The notes below the pieces were generated by a model, which did no database searches, was not told where the DNA came from, and worked only from the letters and a program-made list of their open reading frames with translations. A stretch of DNA of 64,000 bases from Gonatopus flavifemur. Its lineage: Eukaryota > Arthropoda > Insecta > Hymenoptera > Dryinidae. Positions 21,427 to 33,054 of the stretch are shown one piece after another (the stretch's first letter is position 1; each line of letters opens with the position of its first letter). The stretch spans positions 35,066,001 through 35,130,000 of the forward strand of contig JAFFJZ010000004.1 in the NCBI GenBank assembly GCA_018340375.1, in the 5' to 3' direction. The position numbers and the translations under genes are program-made.

Positions 21427-21735
21427 CACAGCTATAATGCACTATTCATGTGAAACATGTCATTACACGGAGATAAAAATGGTGGACTAATCCCTGTCGC
21501 CATCTTCACGGAATCACTCGAACCAGTAACCATGGGGGGATTGGAAGCAACGCATAGAATTCCTCCATGCATTGGTTAGAATGATTGCGTGAAGGTGGCG
21601 TTGTCACGCATTGCGGCGTTAGAAAATAACTCTCAACATCGCATGCTTTTATTTCATGGGCACTTCGCAAGGGATTAGTCCGTCATTTTTCTCTCCATGT
21701 ACGTGAATGTAGCCATTGCGTTTCACGTGAATGCA
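21427..21735. mobile_element. MITE-like inverted repeat inside the large element
   Basis: Left arm about 21427-21500 and right arm about 21666-21735 share GGAGA.AAAAATG..GGACTAATCCCT and flanking CAGCTATA / TGTGAAAC sequence in opposite orientation. It lies just upstream of the transposase start. Confidence 0.6.
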
Positions 21736-22128
21736 GCTATACAATCACGATGTAATAACAAGTTCAAAATGTAACTGATAAATGTTTAGTTGCTTAGTGT
21801 TTAACTTATTATTTACACACTTTTCACAGTGTCGATGCTTGATTTAGGCGTCTCCCGTCTGGTAGAAGGATGAATAATCGCCTAATTATTATTCTCATCA
21901 AAAGCTATATTTTGAACAAGAATATTTCTGTCAATCACATAATTGCATCTTACAAAATTCTTTTCCAGCTTTTTACACCTTCAACCCCTGAATCAAGGAG
22001 TCCTTGTGTCTTGTGGGGAGTTGATCAATTTGTTTTCATAGTGAACTTTACAGAAAGTTAAATGTTAAACGAAAAAGTTGCTGGTTGCATAATTCCATCT
22101 TATAGAGTTCCTCCGTGTTTTTGCACTA

Positions 22129-22359
22129 CACCGAGGAAACTGATTAAAACAACTAAACATTTTTGTTGTTATGTGAACAACAAAAGACTTTTGTTCCTTT
22201 GACCAAAGTTTTGTATTCCCAACAAAATTATTTTGTTTTCAAATGTGTTAACAAAAAGAGTTTGTATCCAATATAAAACGTTTTGTTGCAACATAGAAAA
22301 TTTGGTTGCCATAATTAAAGTTTTCGGTTCACATTTCAACAAAATATTTTTTCTCGGTG
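22129..22359. mobile_element. Small MITE (231 bp) with CACCGAG termini
   Basis: The ends are CACCGAGGAAAC and, in reverse complement, CACCGAGAAAAAAT. The interior is rich in AACAAAA / TTTTGTT, so it folds on itself. It interrupts the right inner part of the large element. No clear target duplication could be assigned. Confidence 0.55.
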
Positions 22360-22469
22360 CATAGACCCTTGATTTAGGGGGATTTGCGCTTCGCAGGGTG
22401 TTAATTAATGTTGTGATCAATGGCGCAACGAAAGCTATGTATTGAGCAAAAAAAATTTTTTTTAATCGC

Positions 22470-23254
22470 ATAATTACGAGTTATTCAATTTTTTTTCGTC
22501 TTTCTACATTTTCAACCCCTAATTTAGGAATTTTCTGTGCCTTGCAAGGGGTTGGTTATCTTTTTCATTGTTTCTCGCATCAAAATCTATGCATCCAGCA
22601 GAATAAATTTCATAGGTTTCGCATGTTTGTGTTTTATAGATTATTTTCGGGATTTTACTCTATCGATCTCTTATTTAGGGGTATTTTAAGTCTCCTAGTT
22701 GTCGAATCTTTTTCCAATCACTAGCCGCCACGATAGCTATGTAATCAGCAAGAAAAAGTTTTCTGAAATTGCATGTTTACGATTTATTTAATTTTTTTTC
22801 GTCTTTCAACCCCTAATTTAGGGATCTTCTGTGCCTTGTGAAGGGTTGGTTATCTTTTTCATTATTTCTCGCACCAAAATCTATGTATTCAGCAGAATAA
22901 ATTTTATAGATTTCGCGTTTTTGTATTTTATAGATTATTTTGGGGATTTTACCCTATCAACCCCCTCACTTAGGGGTGTTCCACACCTGTTGGGGGGTTG
23001 AAACTCTTTCAATACTTTGTCGAGAAGCAATAAAAATATGTAACTGAAAAGAATTTCTAGCAATTTGCCATACAGTTTTCTCAATGGTGACAACTCTGAT
23101 TTTGCGGATTTTTACCCCCTTATTGGGTAGTTTACACCCCTAGAAGGGACATTTAGAAAAAAAGAAAAAACACGTGTTCAATATTTTTTTGAGTTCTATT
23201 GATGTGCAAAGTTTCATCCCAATCGGTGAGTCACACTTCCGAAGTGTTACTTGT
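22470..23254. repeat. Right terminal inverted repeat of the large element
   Basis: Reverse complement of the left arm: two tandem units (about 22470-22760 and 22760-22930) followed by the outer unique part. It is shorter than the left arm by about one unit, consistent with slippage or unequal exchange. Confidence 0.85.
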
Positions 23255-23660
23255 CAGAATGCCCTTGAAGATGAGATTTGAGGTCAAAGCCAAGGCCACC
23301 ATCGGATGTCCCCCTCGGTACCCTACAACTTTTGTCCGAAAAATTTTCTCGTATCTCACTTTATTTTTGGAAAAAACGCCCGCGACACTTTAAATGCCCC
23401 ACCCTGTATATTGCGTCTAAAAGACTACAATTGACAACAGTAGAACACGTAGTGCTAGTTGATCTCAAATTGCGTAAAAAGCTCTCACATTGCTGACTTT
23501 CATACTGCCAGGGTAAAAAAATGTTTTGAGAATTAGATTCAATGCACTGGAAAATCGCATTCAATAAACTATGGGCATTTAATTCAACAAATAGATAAGT
23601 ATTTGCAGTGATGAAATCATTAGTGACTGAATATTGTGGAATAGAATTCAACCAGGCTCG

Positions 23661-24790
23661 TCATAATCTCAAGAAAAACACAGAATACCAAATGTAATAA
23701 ATTCTATCTTGAATACTTAACGACATAGAAAGGAAAGAAACGATGAAATAATACATGATTTTCAAATGAAGTCGAGTTCCCTCGCTACCTGAAACATGTG
23801 TTTCTAGTAAATTCCATATTTTGGGGTCAAAAATTTCGATAACAGATTTAAAATTCATTTCATCAGCAGGGGATAAATCATTCTGGGTTAATTGATGTTT
23901 GTCTTTTGAAACTGTATTCAACAGAATTTGTACATGTCCAGATGCAACTACAAAATTTCCCATAGGCATAACTAAAGAAGGTTCTGAGAATCTTGTTTTC
24001 ATTTTTGCCTCAATATGCACAGTGTCTTGAGTACAAATAAATTTAGGTGGAACAGCAGCATGAAATTCTGGGATTGTGAAATTTTGATTAATACTTTTGA
24101 AGTTTCGAGTTGAAATACCTAAATCAGTTTTTATACGCATACCTTTCAATAACCGCGAGTCACCATCGGACGAGATACCAGCCAGTTTTATTTCATTTTC
24201 TTCTAGTTTGCTGATAATATAATCCCACCGTTGAGTCACATGATCTGTTTTAAATCTGTTATCAGTCCCGAATAGACATAGACAAAAACTAGGAGCATCA
24301 TGCTGCAGGGGTTGAGCCATGATAACATACAATGACGAAGCTACAATGTGATTTTCAAAATAATTCTCGATTTTTTTTGCTGAAGTGGCTGGAAACGAGA
24401 ACGGAACTGGCATTCCTTTATTATTAAAGGGAAGAACAAATCCTACCAATTGATTGATGTTAGGATCATACTGAACCCTACCAGTAATTCTTGTAGCATC
24501 TTCACTCAACCACACTGTGGAGTTTAAGTTCCTTGCTTGTAAAAATGTTATAAGTTCATCAATACGACAAACACCTCCAATTACTGACCCAGCGTATAAG
24601 CTTATTGTGCGACTTATCGTACTGATAGAAGGTAAAGGTAGATTTGCACTTGAAGTTTCGTATAAAATTCCTCCGCCGACAATAACCAAATAAGTTGAAA
24701 TTAGTTTCAAAAAATTCTCGTATCTAATTCCTTTCTTTTTATGTAGTTCTCTGTTTTCATTGCATCGATTTTACATAGATAAAAATGTAG
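23661..24790 (-). pseudogene. P-element-like transposase domain, partial
   Basis: The frame reads without a start codon from about 24790 (RELHKKKGIRYENFLKL) into LPLPSISTISRTI, VWLSEDATRITGRVQYDP and LVGFVLPFNNKGMPVPFSFPA, then KLAGISSDGDSRLLKGM. The order (LPxPS start, acidic residue before a YDP turn, G-F-V-L segment, then an SSDGD motif) resembles the RNase H-like core of THAP9/P-element-type transposases and related uncharacterised insect proteins. It stops at 23661 with a hydrophobic tail that looks foreign to the family, so it is truncated. Assignment to the P superfamily is tentative. Confidence 0.4.
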
Positions 24791-24943
24791 ATTTTATTTT
24801 TTGCGATTTTTCAAGAGGATTGAATGCACACTTATACGAATCACTGAGTATTTTGTTTGTATTCTCTATTTCTGACGTTTCCATAGGGACTTCGATTTGA
24901 GGAAATGTGTCAAGACAGAAAGTCCCAACACTGGCTTGACTAT

Positions 24944-25618
24944 CTATTCCCCCAAAAAATTTTGAATTCCAGAAAGAGCATTCATTGCTTGTCCTACCAC
25001 TGTGAGTGCCTCGTTCGTATTCTCAATCAACATTTTACTACGATCAATATCAGAAGATACGGATGTAGTTGAAACATCTGAACTAGTTACATTGCGAGGG
25101 TTCTCTTCGTTGATAGTATTATCTTCTTTTCTCATGGTTTCATTTGTTGGACCCATCGTGGTATTCGAATCAGCAGTCGAGGATTTCTTGTTCGATTTGC
25201 CTTATTCAGAGTGCGAGATGAGATGTCTTTTGAAATTAGATATGACCCAGCGAGATTTTTTACTTTCCATTCCTCCGTAATAAATTTTTGATATCTTTGA
25301 TCCGTGGGAACATTGACCGCATGTAATTTCAGCTTCGTACGTGATATCCTTATTGATTTGGTTTTGCACGGCTGTAACAACAATTTTTACGTCTTCAAGT
25401 AATGTTGTTGCGCTTTCTTCAAATTTATCTGCAGTTTTTTGTAACATATTTGAAATTAATTTTTTCAACTTTGTTTTTTCTGCTTCAACGTCAATTTTCA
25501 AACTTTGCGTTTGCATAGCGCAATTCGTTAACATGGTAGGATTATTGATATTCCAAAAATTTAGTGGTTTTTCTTTAACAAATTCAATACATCCATGGAA
25601 TAGTAATCTATCGCCCAT
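24944..25618 (-). pseudogene. Zinc-finger/coiled-coil N-terminal part, one in-frame stop
   Basis: The frame starts MGDRLLFHGCIEFV at 25618, continues through a charged helical region (EKTKLKKLISNMLQKTADK) and a C2H2-like finger (ITCGQCSHGSK then NFKRHLISHSE), meets a TAA at 25202-25204, and continues in the same frame (GKSNKKSSTADSNTT, then MGPTNETMRKED) to 24944. It lies immediately upstream of the P-like domain in the same orientation, so both probably come from one decayed gene. If the TAA is natural, the last part is not translated. Confidence 0.4.
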
Positions 25619-25649
25619 TAGAAATTCGAATTCTTATGGATGTTCGTAA

Positions 25650-26734
25650 TATATCCCATAATAATCTTCCAAATTCGCGGTCTGAGGAATCAATGGAGAC
25701 ATTTTTATTCAAATAAATTCTTCAAGTTTTTCACTAATGTCCTCTGTAATTCCACGAAAGAAAACTGGATTGTCCAGATTGTTGAATCGCAGGACGTGTT
25801 TCATATAATCAGGAACAGTGGTGTTTAATTCACCCTCTAACTTGTTCCAGAAGTTTGACCGATATATTTCCTTGTCATTTTTTTTTAATGAATCTTCAGT
25901 ACCTGCTTCAGGTGACGTCGTATCTTTTCTTTTGTATTTTTAACAACAATCAAACTAGATCTGAAACAAACCAAGGTGGATTTCCATTATATTCAAGAAC
26001 AGAATTTCAGGAGAAGAATTGAAAAATGTAATCTTGAGCAGAAAAGAGAATAATATTATTTATAGTTCAATTTTACAATGTAATAAATGTACTTGAACAT
26101 TATATCTTCGAATAATTTATCGGCGAGATCATCGATATCAGAAACACATTATTGGTTTTCACAAAATTTTATTTTCAAACCATCAGAGTAAAATAATCAA
26201 CATTGTTCCCAGTGTAGTTTTCAGCAACTATTTAAATTTATTCATATGAAGGGAATTTATTGAAAACTTTGAGAAGTTCTTATGGAACGCTCTGAAAAAT
26301 ATTTCACAACATTTTATAAGATATCTTATGCAACAATTGAAGATGTCTTCTGGATATCTCAAATTGAGATTTCTCAATATTTTCTGAAGATACCTTTTAG
26401 TGCTCTTTAAAACATCTCTGATAAGATATCCTCAAGATATCTAAATGTGTTGGATCTTATAGATCTCTTGAAGATATCTTTTATGGAAAGAATATTCATT
26501 GGAAATGATTGGTCTCCCTACAAACAATAATGATTCATCAAAAAACAAAAACAAACAAAAACAAATACGAAAATATCGTGTATGAAATTATTCCAACAAG
26601 AGAGTTAATATTGGAATGCTTAAATGATTTGGCATCCAATACTGGAGCCACACAATAAATACAATCAATTCATAAATGAAGAATGACCGATGATTGAATT
26701 TGGGAGGCCAATGATTGTATTGTTAATCTCAATG
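25650..26734. other. AT-rich, gene-free stretch
   Basis: No gene is recognisable. Around 26280-26480 there is a cluster of imperfect GAAGATATCTT / AGATATCT palindromes, which may be a degenerate repeat. Confidence 0.5.
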
Positions 26735-27287
26735 CCCAGATAAAAAAATTCACTTGAAATTCTATATAAATTCTATCAAGCCTCTATGGAATTTCGATAG
26801 AGATTTGGTTCGACAGAACTTCCATAGAATGTCTATCAGGGTTGGTTTGTTTGAAACATTTTGTTTTAAACATGGTTTTTTGAATATGTTCAAAATATGA
26901 AAAAACGTGTTTTAAACAAAGAACACATGTTTTTGTTTTAAACAAAACAGCATGTTTTTTTCCCAACCCTGATGTCTATAAAAATTGGATAGAAACTTGG
27001 ATTTGGTTTGAAGTATAAACATGACAAATTTCAATTTTCCCACAGCTTGTATGAAATTTGCATATAAGTATTTTGTAAAATGTGTTCTACTAGAATTTTG
27101 TGTGATTACGCTTCGATACTAAATACAAATTTCTATAGGAATTCTATGAACATTCTATGTAAATTCTATACGAATGATATAGGAATCCTACACATATTCT
27201 ATAGATATTCTATAGAAATTCTATGGGAATTCTATCCAAATCTCTATTGAAATTCTATAGAATTTTGAGTGAATTTTTTCATCTGAG
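26735..27287. mobile_element. Foldback MITE rich in CTATAGAAATT units
   Basis: The termini (C/T)C(C/T)AGAT.AAAAAATTCACT at 26735 and its reverse complement ending at 27287 are followed inward by repeated ATTCTATAGAA-type units, inverted on the two sides. The left arm is interrupted by a hAT-type MITE at 26837-26971. Both arms remain easily pairable. Confidence 0.75.
26837..26971. mobile_element. hAT-type MITE, 135 bp, with 8-bp target duplication
   Basis: It starts CAGGGTTGG and ends CCAACCCTG. Both flanks carry the 8-bp duplication ATGTCTAT (26829-26836 and 26972-26979), as expected for hAT insertion. The interior consists of GTTTTAAACA-type inverted sequence. It is nested in the foldback MITE and therefore younger. 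Confidence 0.9.
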
Positions 27288-27427
27288 AGATCAGAAATTT
27301 CTAACCAATATACTGAGAAAATTTGATACATTTATAAGAACATCTTTGCACATTTACGATAGTATTACACTGCGAAAAGAGTTCATTTGTATATAATAAA
27401 TCTTTATTTCGATACGGTGCAATTAAC

Positions 27428-27546
27428 CCGTAGGAAAAAGTGTCTAGGAAAAGCCAAAAACTGTTAGATATTTTCTTAGATTTTCTTAGAAAATCTAAAA
27501 TAAATCTAAGAGTTTTCGGTTTTTCCTAGACACTCGTTCCTGAGGG
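27428..27546. repeat. Short foldback with GTGTCTAGGAAAA arms
   Basis: Arms AGTGTCTAGGAAAA at about 27439 and the reverse complement ending near 27534 enclose a symmetric core of TTAGATTTTC / GAAAATCTAA. Outer CCGTAGGAA and TTCCTGAGG extend the match imperfectly. It is probably a small MITE. Confidence 0.6.
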
Positions 27547-27651
27547 AATATTTATTTCACTGAAGAATAATTTATGCCCCCCAAATGAGATATATTAACT
27601 GTTCAGGAATATAACATTTTTTAACTGTTAATAAGTCTTATTGTAGGGGAA

Positions 27652-28189
27652 CACCCAGAGAAAGGTTTCTTTGAATCAAAGAGAATTTCGTTGAATCAAA
27701 GAAATCTTTGCATTGTTCTACGGTCAAAGGAAAGATTTTTTAATTCGAAGATATTTTTTGTTTGTTTTGTTTTGTTTTGAAAAGAAATCTGCTTTCAAAC
27801 GAAGAAAAATTTATTGAAATCAAAGAACTTTTTTTGAAATTAACCTATGAACAAATAATTGATTTCATTGTTATAAACAAATTGAATTTGTTTATAACAA
27901 AATAAATCGATTTTTAATAAAATAAAAACTCGATTTTGTGGTGGACAGAAATAGTCAATCAGGACTTCTGACACCAGGTTATCTTTTAGGAGGGAGAATA
28001 ACCAAACCCTCTCTGTTAAAATTTTCAAATAAATAATACCAAGATAGAACTTGAGCTGAGAGCTACTCCCAATACAGGAAGTATTGTTCAATTATCAATC
28101 AAAAAGGATTACAATAGGAGGAACAAAACAAGCAGTCGGAATCTTTGATAAATGTAAAACTTACTTCATTATAATTTTTTGTTAAATGG

Positions 28190-28220
<31 letters not shown>

Positions 28221-29585
28221 GAAGCTCCCCAACGTCGGTGAGGTTTCCAACGCTACCCAAATTTGATGGTTGAACTTGATCCACGTTATTCACTCCAATC
28301 ACAGAATTCACCAAACAATGTAAATATAAGTTTCAAAAGTTTAAATGTGATTACGGTTTACCGGTTAATCTACGGTTTACCCGCACAAAGTTCTCATTCT
28401 CGCGAACAGACTTGAAGCAACGCGGGATTTCGAAAATCAACGTGAAAACACGGCTTGATTGATAGTCGGAAAGTTGAAAGATGAATACAAAAAAAATTTC
28501 AAATAGACACGGTTCTGAATCACGGCAAAGTTCTTCACAAAAACGGTCAGACTTAAGAAGCTCGCGGACCCCCGAAGACCAGCGTAAATCACGACTTGAA
28601 CGATACGACAAGAGTGAAGTTCACGCGCTCTTCACTTTCCTCGTCAACTTCGACATCTCTCCCTTTAACTTGCAAGTGTGTCAAGTATAAGAGATTAACT
28701 GGTGAGGGCCCGCTTGGTCAGCATTTTCCAGGCATCCTTACCCATGCTGGAAGGCCCGCCGCAATGGCCGACACTTAGATTTTCTCACGTATGCGGTGAG
28801 AAAAAAAGTGTAACTGGATATTAGGTGCTGATAAAGGTCTGGGAGAGACGATAGAAGAAGAATAGAGCTATTGTATTAAGATGAAGCTTGAAGAATTTAT
28901 ATGCTGACTTTTACGTACTGTTTTTTATATAGCTGATTCGAAAAATACAATGAGATGAAATTTTTAGACACGACTGAATTTTACTATTGAGTTTTGAATT
29001 GATGAAGATAGAATTAGAATCAATACTGATTTTGGAATTACTTCATCTGAGAAAAGGATAAAAGAGATAGGATTGGACGATGGTATTCCGTTTCATGGTC
29101 TTTCCGCCAAAGGAATTTCAATCGAGAAGGAGATTGCAAAATGTTTTTCAACATTGTCTTCCACAATTGAAGCCCTTGAAACAAAACACATGAATCAAGA
29201 TACCTTTCTCGGAATAACCAGAAGAAAGGAAAAATTTCAGTACTGCTCGGACCTCACATTCTATTACCCACCACCAAGGAATCTAACTTTGACAACGAGA
29301 ATTTCAAAATGTTTTTACATTGAGTTGTCAAACCCAGCTCTCTCGGTGGCAATCGTAACAGAATGTTACTCCAAGCAGCAAGAACCCGAGTTGCTTCACA
29401 GCGGTCCGCCAGCATGAGTATGGCCCAGTCATAAATGCTTAAAAATTTTCATGTTCGGGACGTAACATCATCCAACGGAGTTTAGTAATGTCATTTCCTC
29501 AAATCAAAGAAATTATTTTTTGTTTTGAAGATAGTTTCACTTCGAATTGAATTTTTTAAATTTAAGGTCAACTTTTCTCTGGGTG
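27652..29585. mobile_element. Candidate 1.9-kb non-autonomous element with CACCCAGAGAAA termini
   Basis: The left end CACCCAGAGAAAGG and the right end, whose reverse complement is CACCCAGAGAAAAG, bracket 1.9 kb; the subterminal TTTGA.TCAAAGA motif recurs on both sides. No transposase is recognisable inside. It contains a (CT)n run (about 28190-28219) and a GC-richer part (28550-28780). The small frames (28099-28314, 28351-28690, 29073-29417) have no family features. No target duplication is clear. Confidence 0.4.
28190..28220. repeat. (CT)n microsatellite
   Basis: About fifteen CT units in an otherwise non-repetitive stretch. Confidence 0.95.
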
Positions 29586-30530
29586 AATGAACCAGGTTTC
29601 AATGAAATCAATATTCATATTGTCGTATCCAGCAAAAGATTTATTAAATACGAATAAACTCTTTCCTCAGTGTGTGAGATGAATTAGAATTTTTTACTGT
29701 GAAAATCGGAATATTCCGATATGTGTATTAGAATATTTCATACCATTATTCAAATTTATGCAGAAATTAAGATTTTCCGCTATCTGGATACGGTGAGAAT
29801 TGAGAATTCTTCACACTATATATTCACTTTCACGGCGAATGTCAATGAACTTTGATGTATACATATCAATATTCTTGGAACAATGTTTATACATCTGTTT
29901 TATTAAAAAATTTATTCCTTAAAATATCTATTTACCATTTGAAAATGCGAAAAACTTTACGTACCTTTTGTGGAATGTTGAAAAACATGTAGCGCCGACT
30001 GCACATCGAGAACTAAAGTTTTCTTATTCACCACTGACTACACTGACTCTTTCTCTTATTCGTACTGTTGTATTGTTAACGTTGCCTAAACTTGTTTGAA
30101 ACCGTTGACTCACACACAACTGGCACAGACTCGCATATACTCCCAGCACTAATGCCGTTGTCTGTTGACTCATTGTTCACATGAAACGTTTATATTTTAA
30201 GATAACATATTTTAAATAACTTGGCTTAATTTTAACGATTGAATGTTATTCGTGTTTCTTCACCTAAGCGCTTTAGATAATTTTATATTTTAAAGTGACT
30301 GCTCGTATTAAAATTCACTGACTCCGCAAGTGAATGGCCCCTCGGGATATTCTCTCCGTAAAAACATGCTAGAATGAGATAATGATAATATCTAAAGATA
30401 TGAATTTGTAGTATTTGAAACGAGGAATTCGAAAATGAAAAATTTTCCACGATAAGAGGTCGTTTTCATAGGATTTTTTGCAGAGAAACGAGGAGTTATA
30501 TATTGGTTCTAACGAATTTCATCACCTACT
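29586..30530. other. Gene-free stretch with one possible first exon on minus
   Basis: Mostly AT-rich. On the minus strand near 29960-29985 a short open start ATGTTTTTCAACATTCC is followed by ACAAAAG and a consensus donor GTACGTAAAG, which would fit a tiny first coding exon of a gene extending to lower coordinates. The evidence is only the splice consensus. Confidence 0.25.
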
Positions 30531-30539
30531 GATGAGACG

Positions 30540-31640
30540 ACGTCTGATTCGGAGGATAGAATGCATCAATTCTTATAGGATTTTGTCTGAGGAATCCGAT
30601 GGTATATGATTCATTTTGGTACGCGGCCGTTTTCATGCAGTTTCCGTCGAAAGAAGGCGAGATTTTTGTCAATTTCCACAGAATTTGCATGAATTCCGTT
30701 ATTTAAAGACAAGTTGACGTCCGATTCTTGGAGTACAATCTTTGGATTTTGATGAGACTTTTGACCTGAAAAATCAAGAACACTGCAGCGTACCGGAATG
30801 AGCCGTATATCACTGGATTCCTTGGACGATGTCCTATAAGAATTATTGCATCAGATTCTCCCAATCGAACGACAACCTTGCGGCTGATGGAAGAATTCGC
30901 GTATGTATTGATAATTGATTGATAATTCCGTCAAATACCAGTCAACGGGTTCGGCGTGAAAAATTGAGAACACGGGCGCGTACCGAGATGAGCCGTATAT
31001 TGCTGGATTCTGCAGACAATTCCTCATAAGAATCCATAGATTTTCCCCCAAGAATCGGACGTCGACTTGTCTTTAAATAACGAAATTCATGCAAATTCTG
31101 TGGAAACTGACGAAAACATGCCCTCCTCTTGACGAAAACTCCATGGAAACGGCCGCGTACCGGAATAAGCCATACACCATTGGATTCCTTGGACAATTTC
31201 CTATAAGAATAGATGCATCTCATTCTTTCAATCGAACGAGAACCCTGCAGCCGATGGACGAATTTGCATAATCCCGATTATTCCCTCATATACTAGCCAA
31301 CGCGTTACGTGAAAAATCAAGAACCTGGCAGTGTACCGGAATGAGCCGTATATCACTGGATTCCGCAGACAATTCCCCATGAGAATTCATAGATTTTCCT
31401 CCAAGAATCGGACGTCGATATGTCTTCAAATAACGAAATTCATGCAAATTTTGTGGAAATTGACAAAAATCTCCCCTTCTCTCGACGAAAACTCTATGAA
31501 AACGGCCGCTCACCGGAATGAGCCATACACCATTGGATTCCCCGGACAATTTCCTATAACAATTGATGCATCTCATTCTCCCGATCGAACGACAACCTTG
31601 CGGCCGATGGAAGAATTCCCATTTGTATTGATAATTCCGT
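30540..31640. repeat. Two-part alternating satellite, about 350-bp higher-order unit, one copy inverted
   Basis: Half-units A (marked GTACCG.GATGAGCCGTATA..CTGGATTC.GCAGACAATT; near 30970 and 31330) and B (marked CGGAAT.AGCCATACACCATTGG; near 31165 and 31515) alternate. Both contain an AATCGGACGTCGA / ATGCATCTCATTCT link. The copy at about 30560-30720 is in the opposite orientation to those at 31020-31240 and 31370-31590. Open frames within it are by-products of the repeat. Confidence 0.75.
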
Positions 31641-31679
31641 CAAATACCAGTCAACGACTTTTGGCGTGAAAAATCAAGA

Positions 31680-31832
31680 TGCACACGTGCTGGGTAACTT
31701 ATATAAAGGCGTCAAATCTTTCTCTGTCGATAAGTTACTAACAGGGGCATATACGTCCGGGGTTTTGTATAGTTTTGTATAGTTTAGACCTTATTTTCCG
31801 GAATATTTATTGTTATTTTCATTAACTATCGT

Positions 31833-31880
<48 letters not shown>

Positions 31881-32226
31881 TTCTTCATTTGTTCATATAT
31901 TCCAGAATAGAAACAACAAAAAACCACAAAAAAGGGGAAAATGGAAAAAAACAGGAAAAATATAAAAATAACTAAAGAGGAAAAAAAAACTCTATTTATA
32001 AAATCTGAAATATGTATATCCACTCTTCGTGTGATTGGGAAATATTTTTTGTATAGTATGTGAGAAGGAAGAGTTGAATACACCCTACTTTATGTGAAGA
32101 GTTTTCGAAATTCAATTTGAAAATGTTGCAACATGATTGGAACGATGAATGAAGACTCCTTGGAATTGACATTCATTTTCTTCTGAAAAAGGATCAGCTC
32201 AAGCTTTGACTTCTGTGGATACTTTA
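31680..32226. other. Gene-free stretch between satellite and hairpin
   Basis: Contains a TATATAAAGG box at about 31699, a duplicated TTTGTATAGT near 31770-31790, the GT run, and A-rich sequence. The TATA-like box could belong to a decayed LTR; no coding frame is recognisable. Confidence 0.3.
31838..31879. repeat. (GT)n microsatellite
   Basis: About twenty GT units, ending at TATTTCTTCA. Confidence 0.95.
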
Positions 32227-33051
32227 TGATGGATCGGTTTGGAGGCGAGTTTTCAGAGGACGGGGTGTATGGAGAAATTGAAAGTGAGACCAGTGTGAAT
32301 GTAACAATTATATCGATGACTATATTTGAGTTGATCACGGAAAAAAGATACAATATAAAGTTAGTCGCCTACCACTATTTGTGAGTGTGAAATGAGTGAG
32401 GGTGTCGAGTGTGTAAGTGTAGGACGTCACGTCTATTTGCTGGCCTGGCCTGGCCTGGCCTGGCCTGGCCTGGCCTGGTGCTGAATCCGCGGGGTCGCCT
32501 TGGAGGGGTGGTCGGCGTAGGAGGGCCCGTGGTTTGGCGAACTCGTGAGGTGGGTGTATGGATAAAAAAATTCTTGGCTTACACTAAGCCGAACTTGTCT
32601 GCGGACTTTCGCATGGGCCGCGTGATTCACTCGGTACTTCGACTAGCTTTCGTAATGAGGACACGAGATGAACTGCCCCACGCGGCCCATGCGAAAGTCC
32701 GCAGACAAGTTCGGCTTAGTATAAGCCAAGAATCTTGTTATCCATACACCCACCTCACGAGTTCGCCAAACCACGGGCCCCTCTACGCCGACCACCCCTC
32801 CAAGGCGACCCCGCGGATTCAGCACCAGGCCGGGCCAGCAAATAGACGTGACGACCTACACTTATACACTCGACACCCTCACTCATTTCACACTCACAAA
32901 TAGTGGTAAGCGACTAACTTTATATTGTATCTTTTTTCCGTGATCAACTAAAATATAGTCATCGATATGATTGTTACATGCACACTGGTCTCACTTTCAA
33001 TTTCTCCATACACCCCGTCCTCTGGAAACTCACCTCCAAACAGATCCATCA
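32227..33051. repeat. Near-perfect 0.8-kb hairpin of inverted terminal-repeat-like arms
   Basis: Left arm 32227-32624 and right arm 32679-33051 are inverted copies separated by a 54-bp spacer. Shared marks from outside inward: GATGGATC.GTTTGGAGG, GACGGGGTGTATGGAGAAAT, the CGACACCCTCACTCAT / ATGAGTGAGGGTGTCG pair, and GCGGACTTTCGCATGGGCC. The left arm has an expanded GGCCT 5-bp tandem (about seven units) where the right arm has about two, which explains its extra length. The right arm is directly followed by a primer-binding-site-like sequence, so each arm may be an LTR in head-to-head orientation. Confidence 0.85.
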
Positions 33052-33054
33052 CAG

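Larger units (their letters stand above)
18602..23254 (-). mobile_element. Pogo-like transposon with very long, tandemly built terminal inverted repeats
   Basis: The outer ends are ACAAGTAACACTTCGGAAGT at 18602 and its reverse complement ending at 23254. Sequence homology between the ends continues inward for roughly 0.8-1.1 kb per side. Inside each arm about 300-bp units recur, with marks such as GGGTTGATAG.GTAAAAT (18896, 19195, 19500) and GGCACAGAA..TCCCTAAAT. The left arm has about three such units, the right arm about two plus degenerate remains. The 4.65-kb element contains a transposase (19765-21308, minus) and at least two smaller inverted-repeat insertions. No clear target duplication is visible. 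Confidence 0.85.

Noticed and set aside
32409..32903. 164-codon plus frame and its minus counterparts in the hairpin
   Set aside because: The frame crosses both inverted arms, so the peptide simply repeats in reverse complement; it is a by-product of the GC-rich palindrome.
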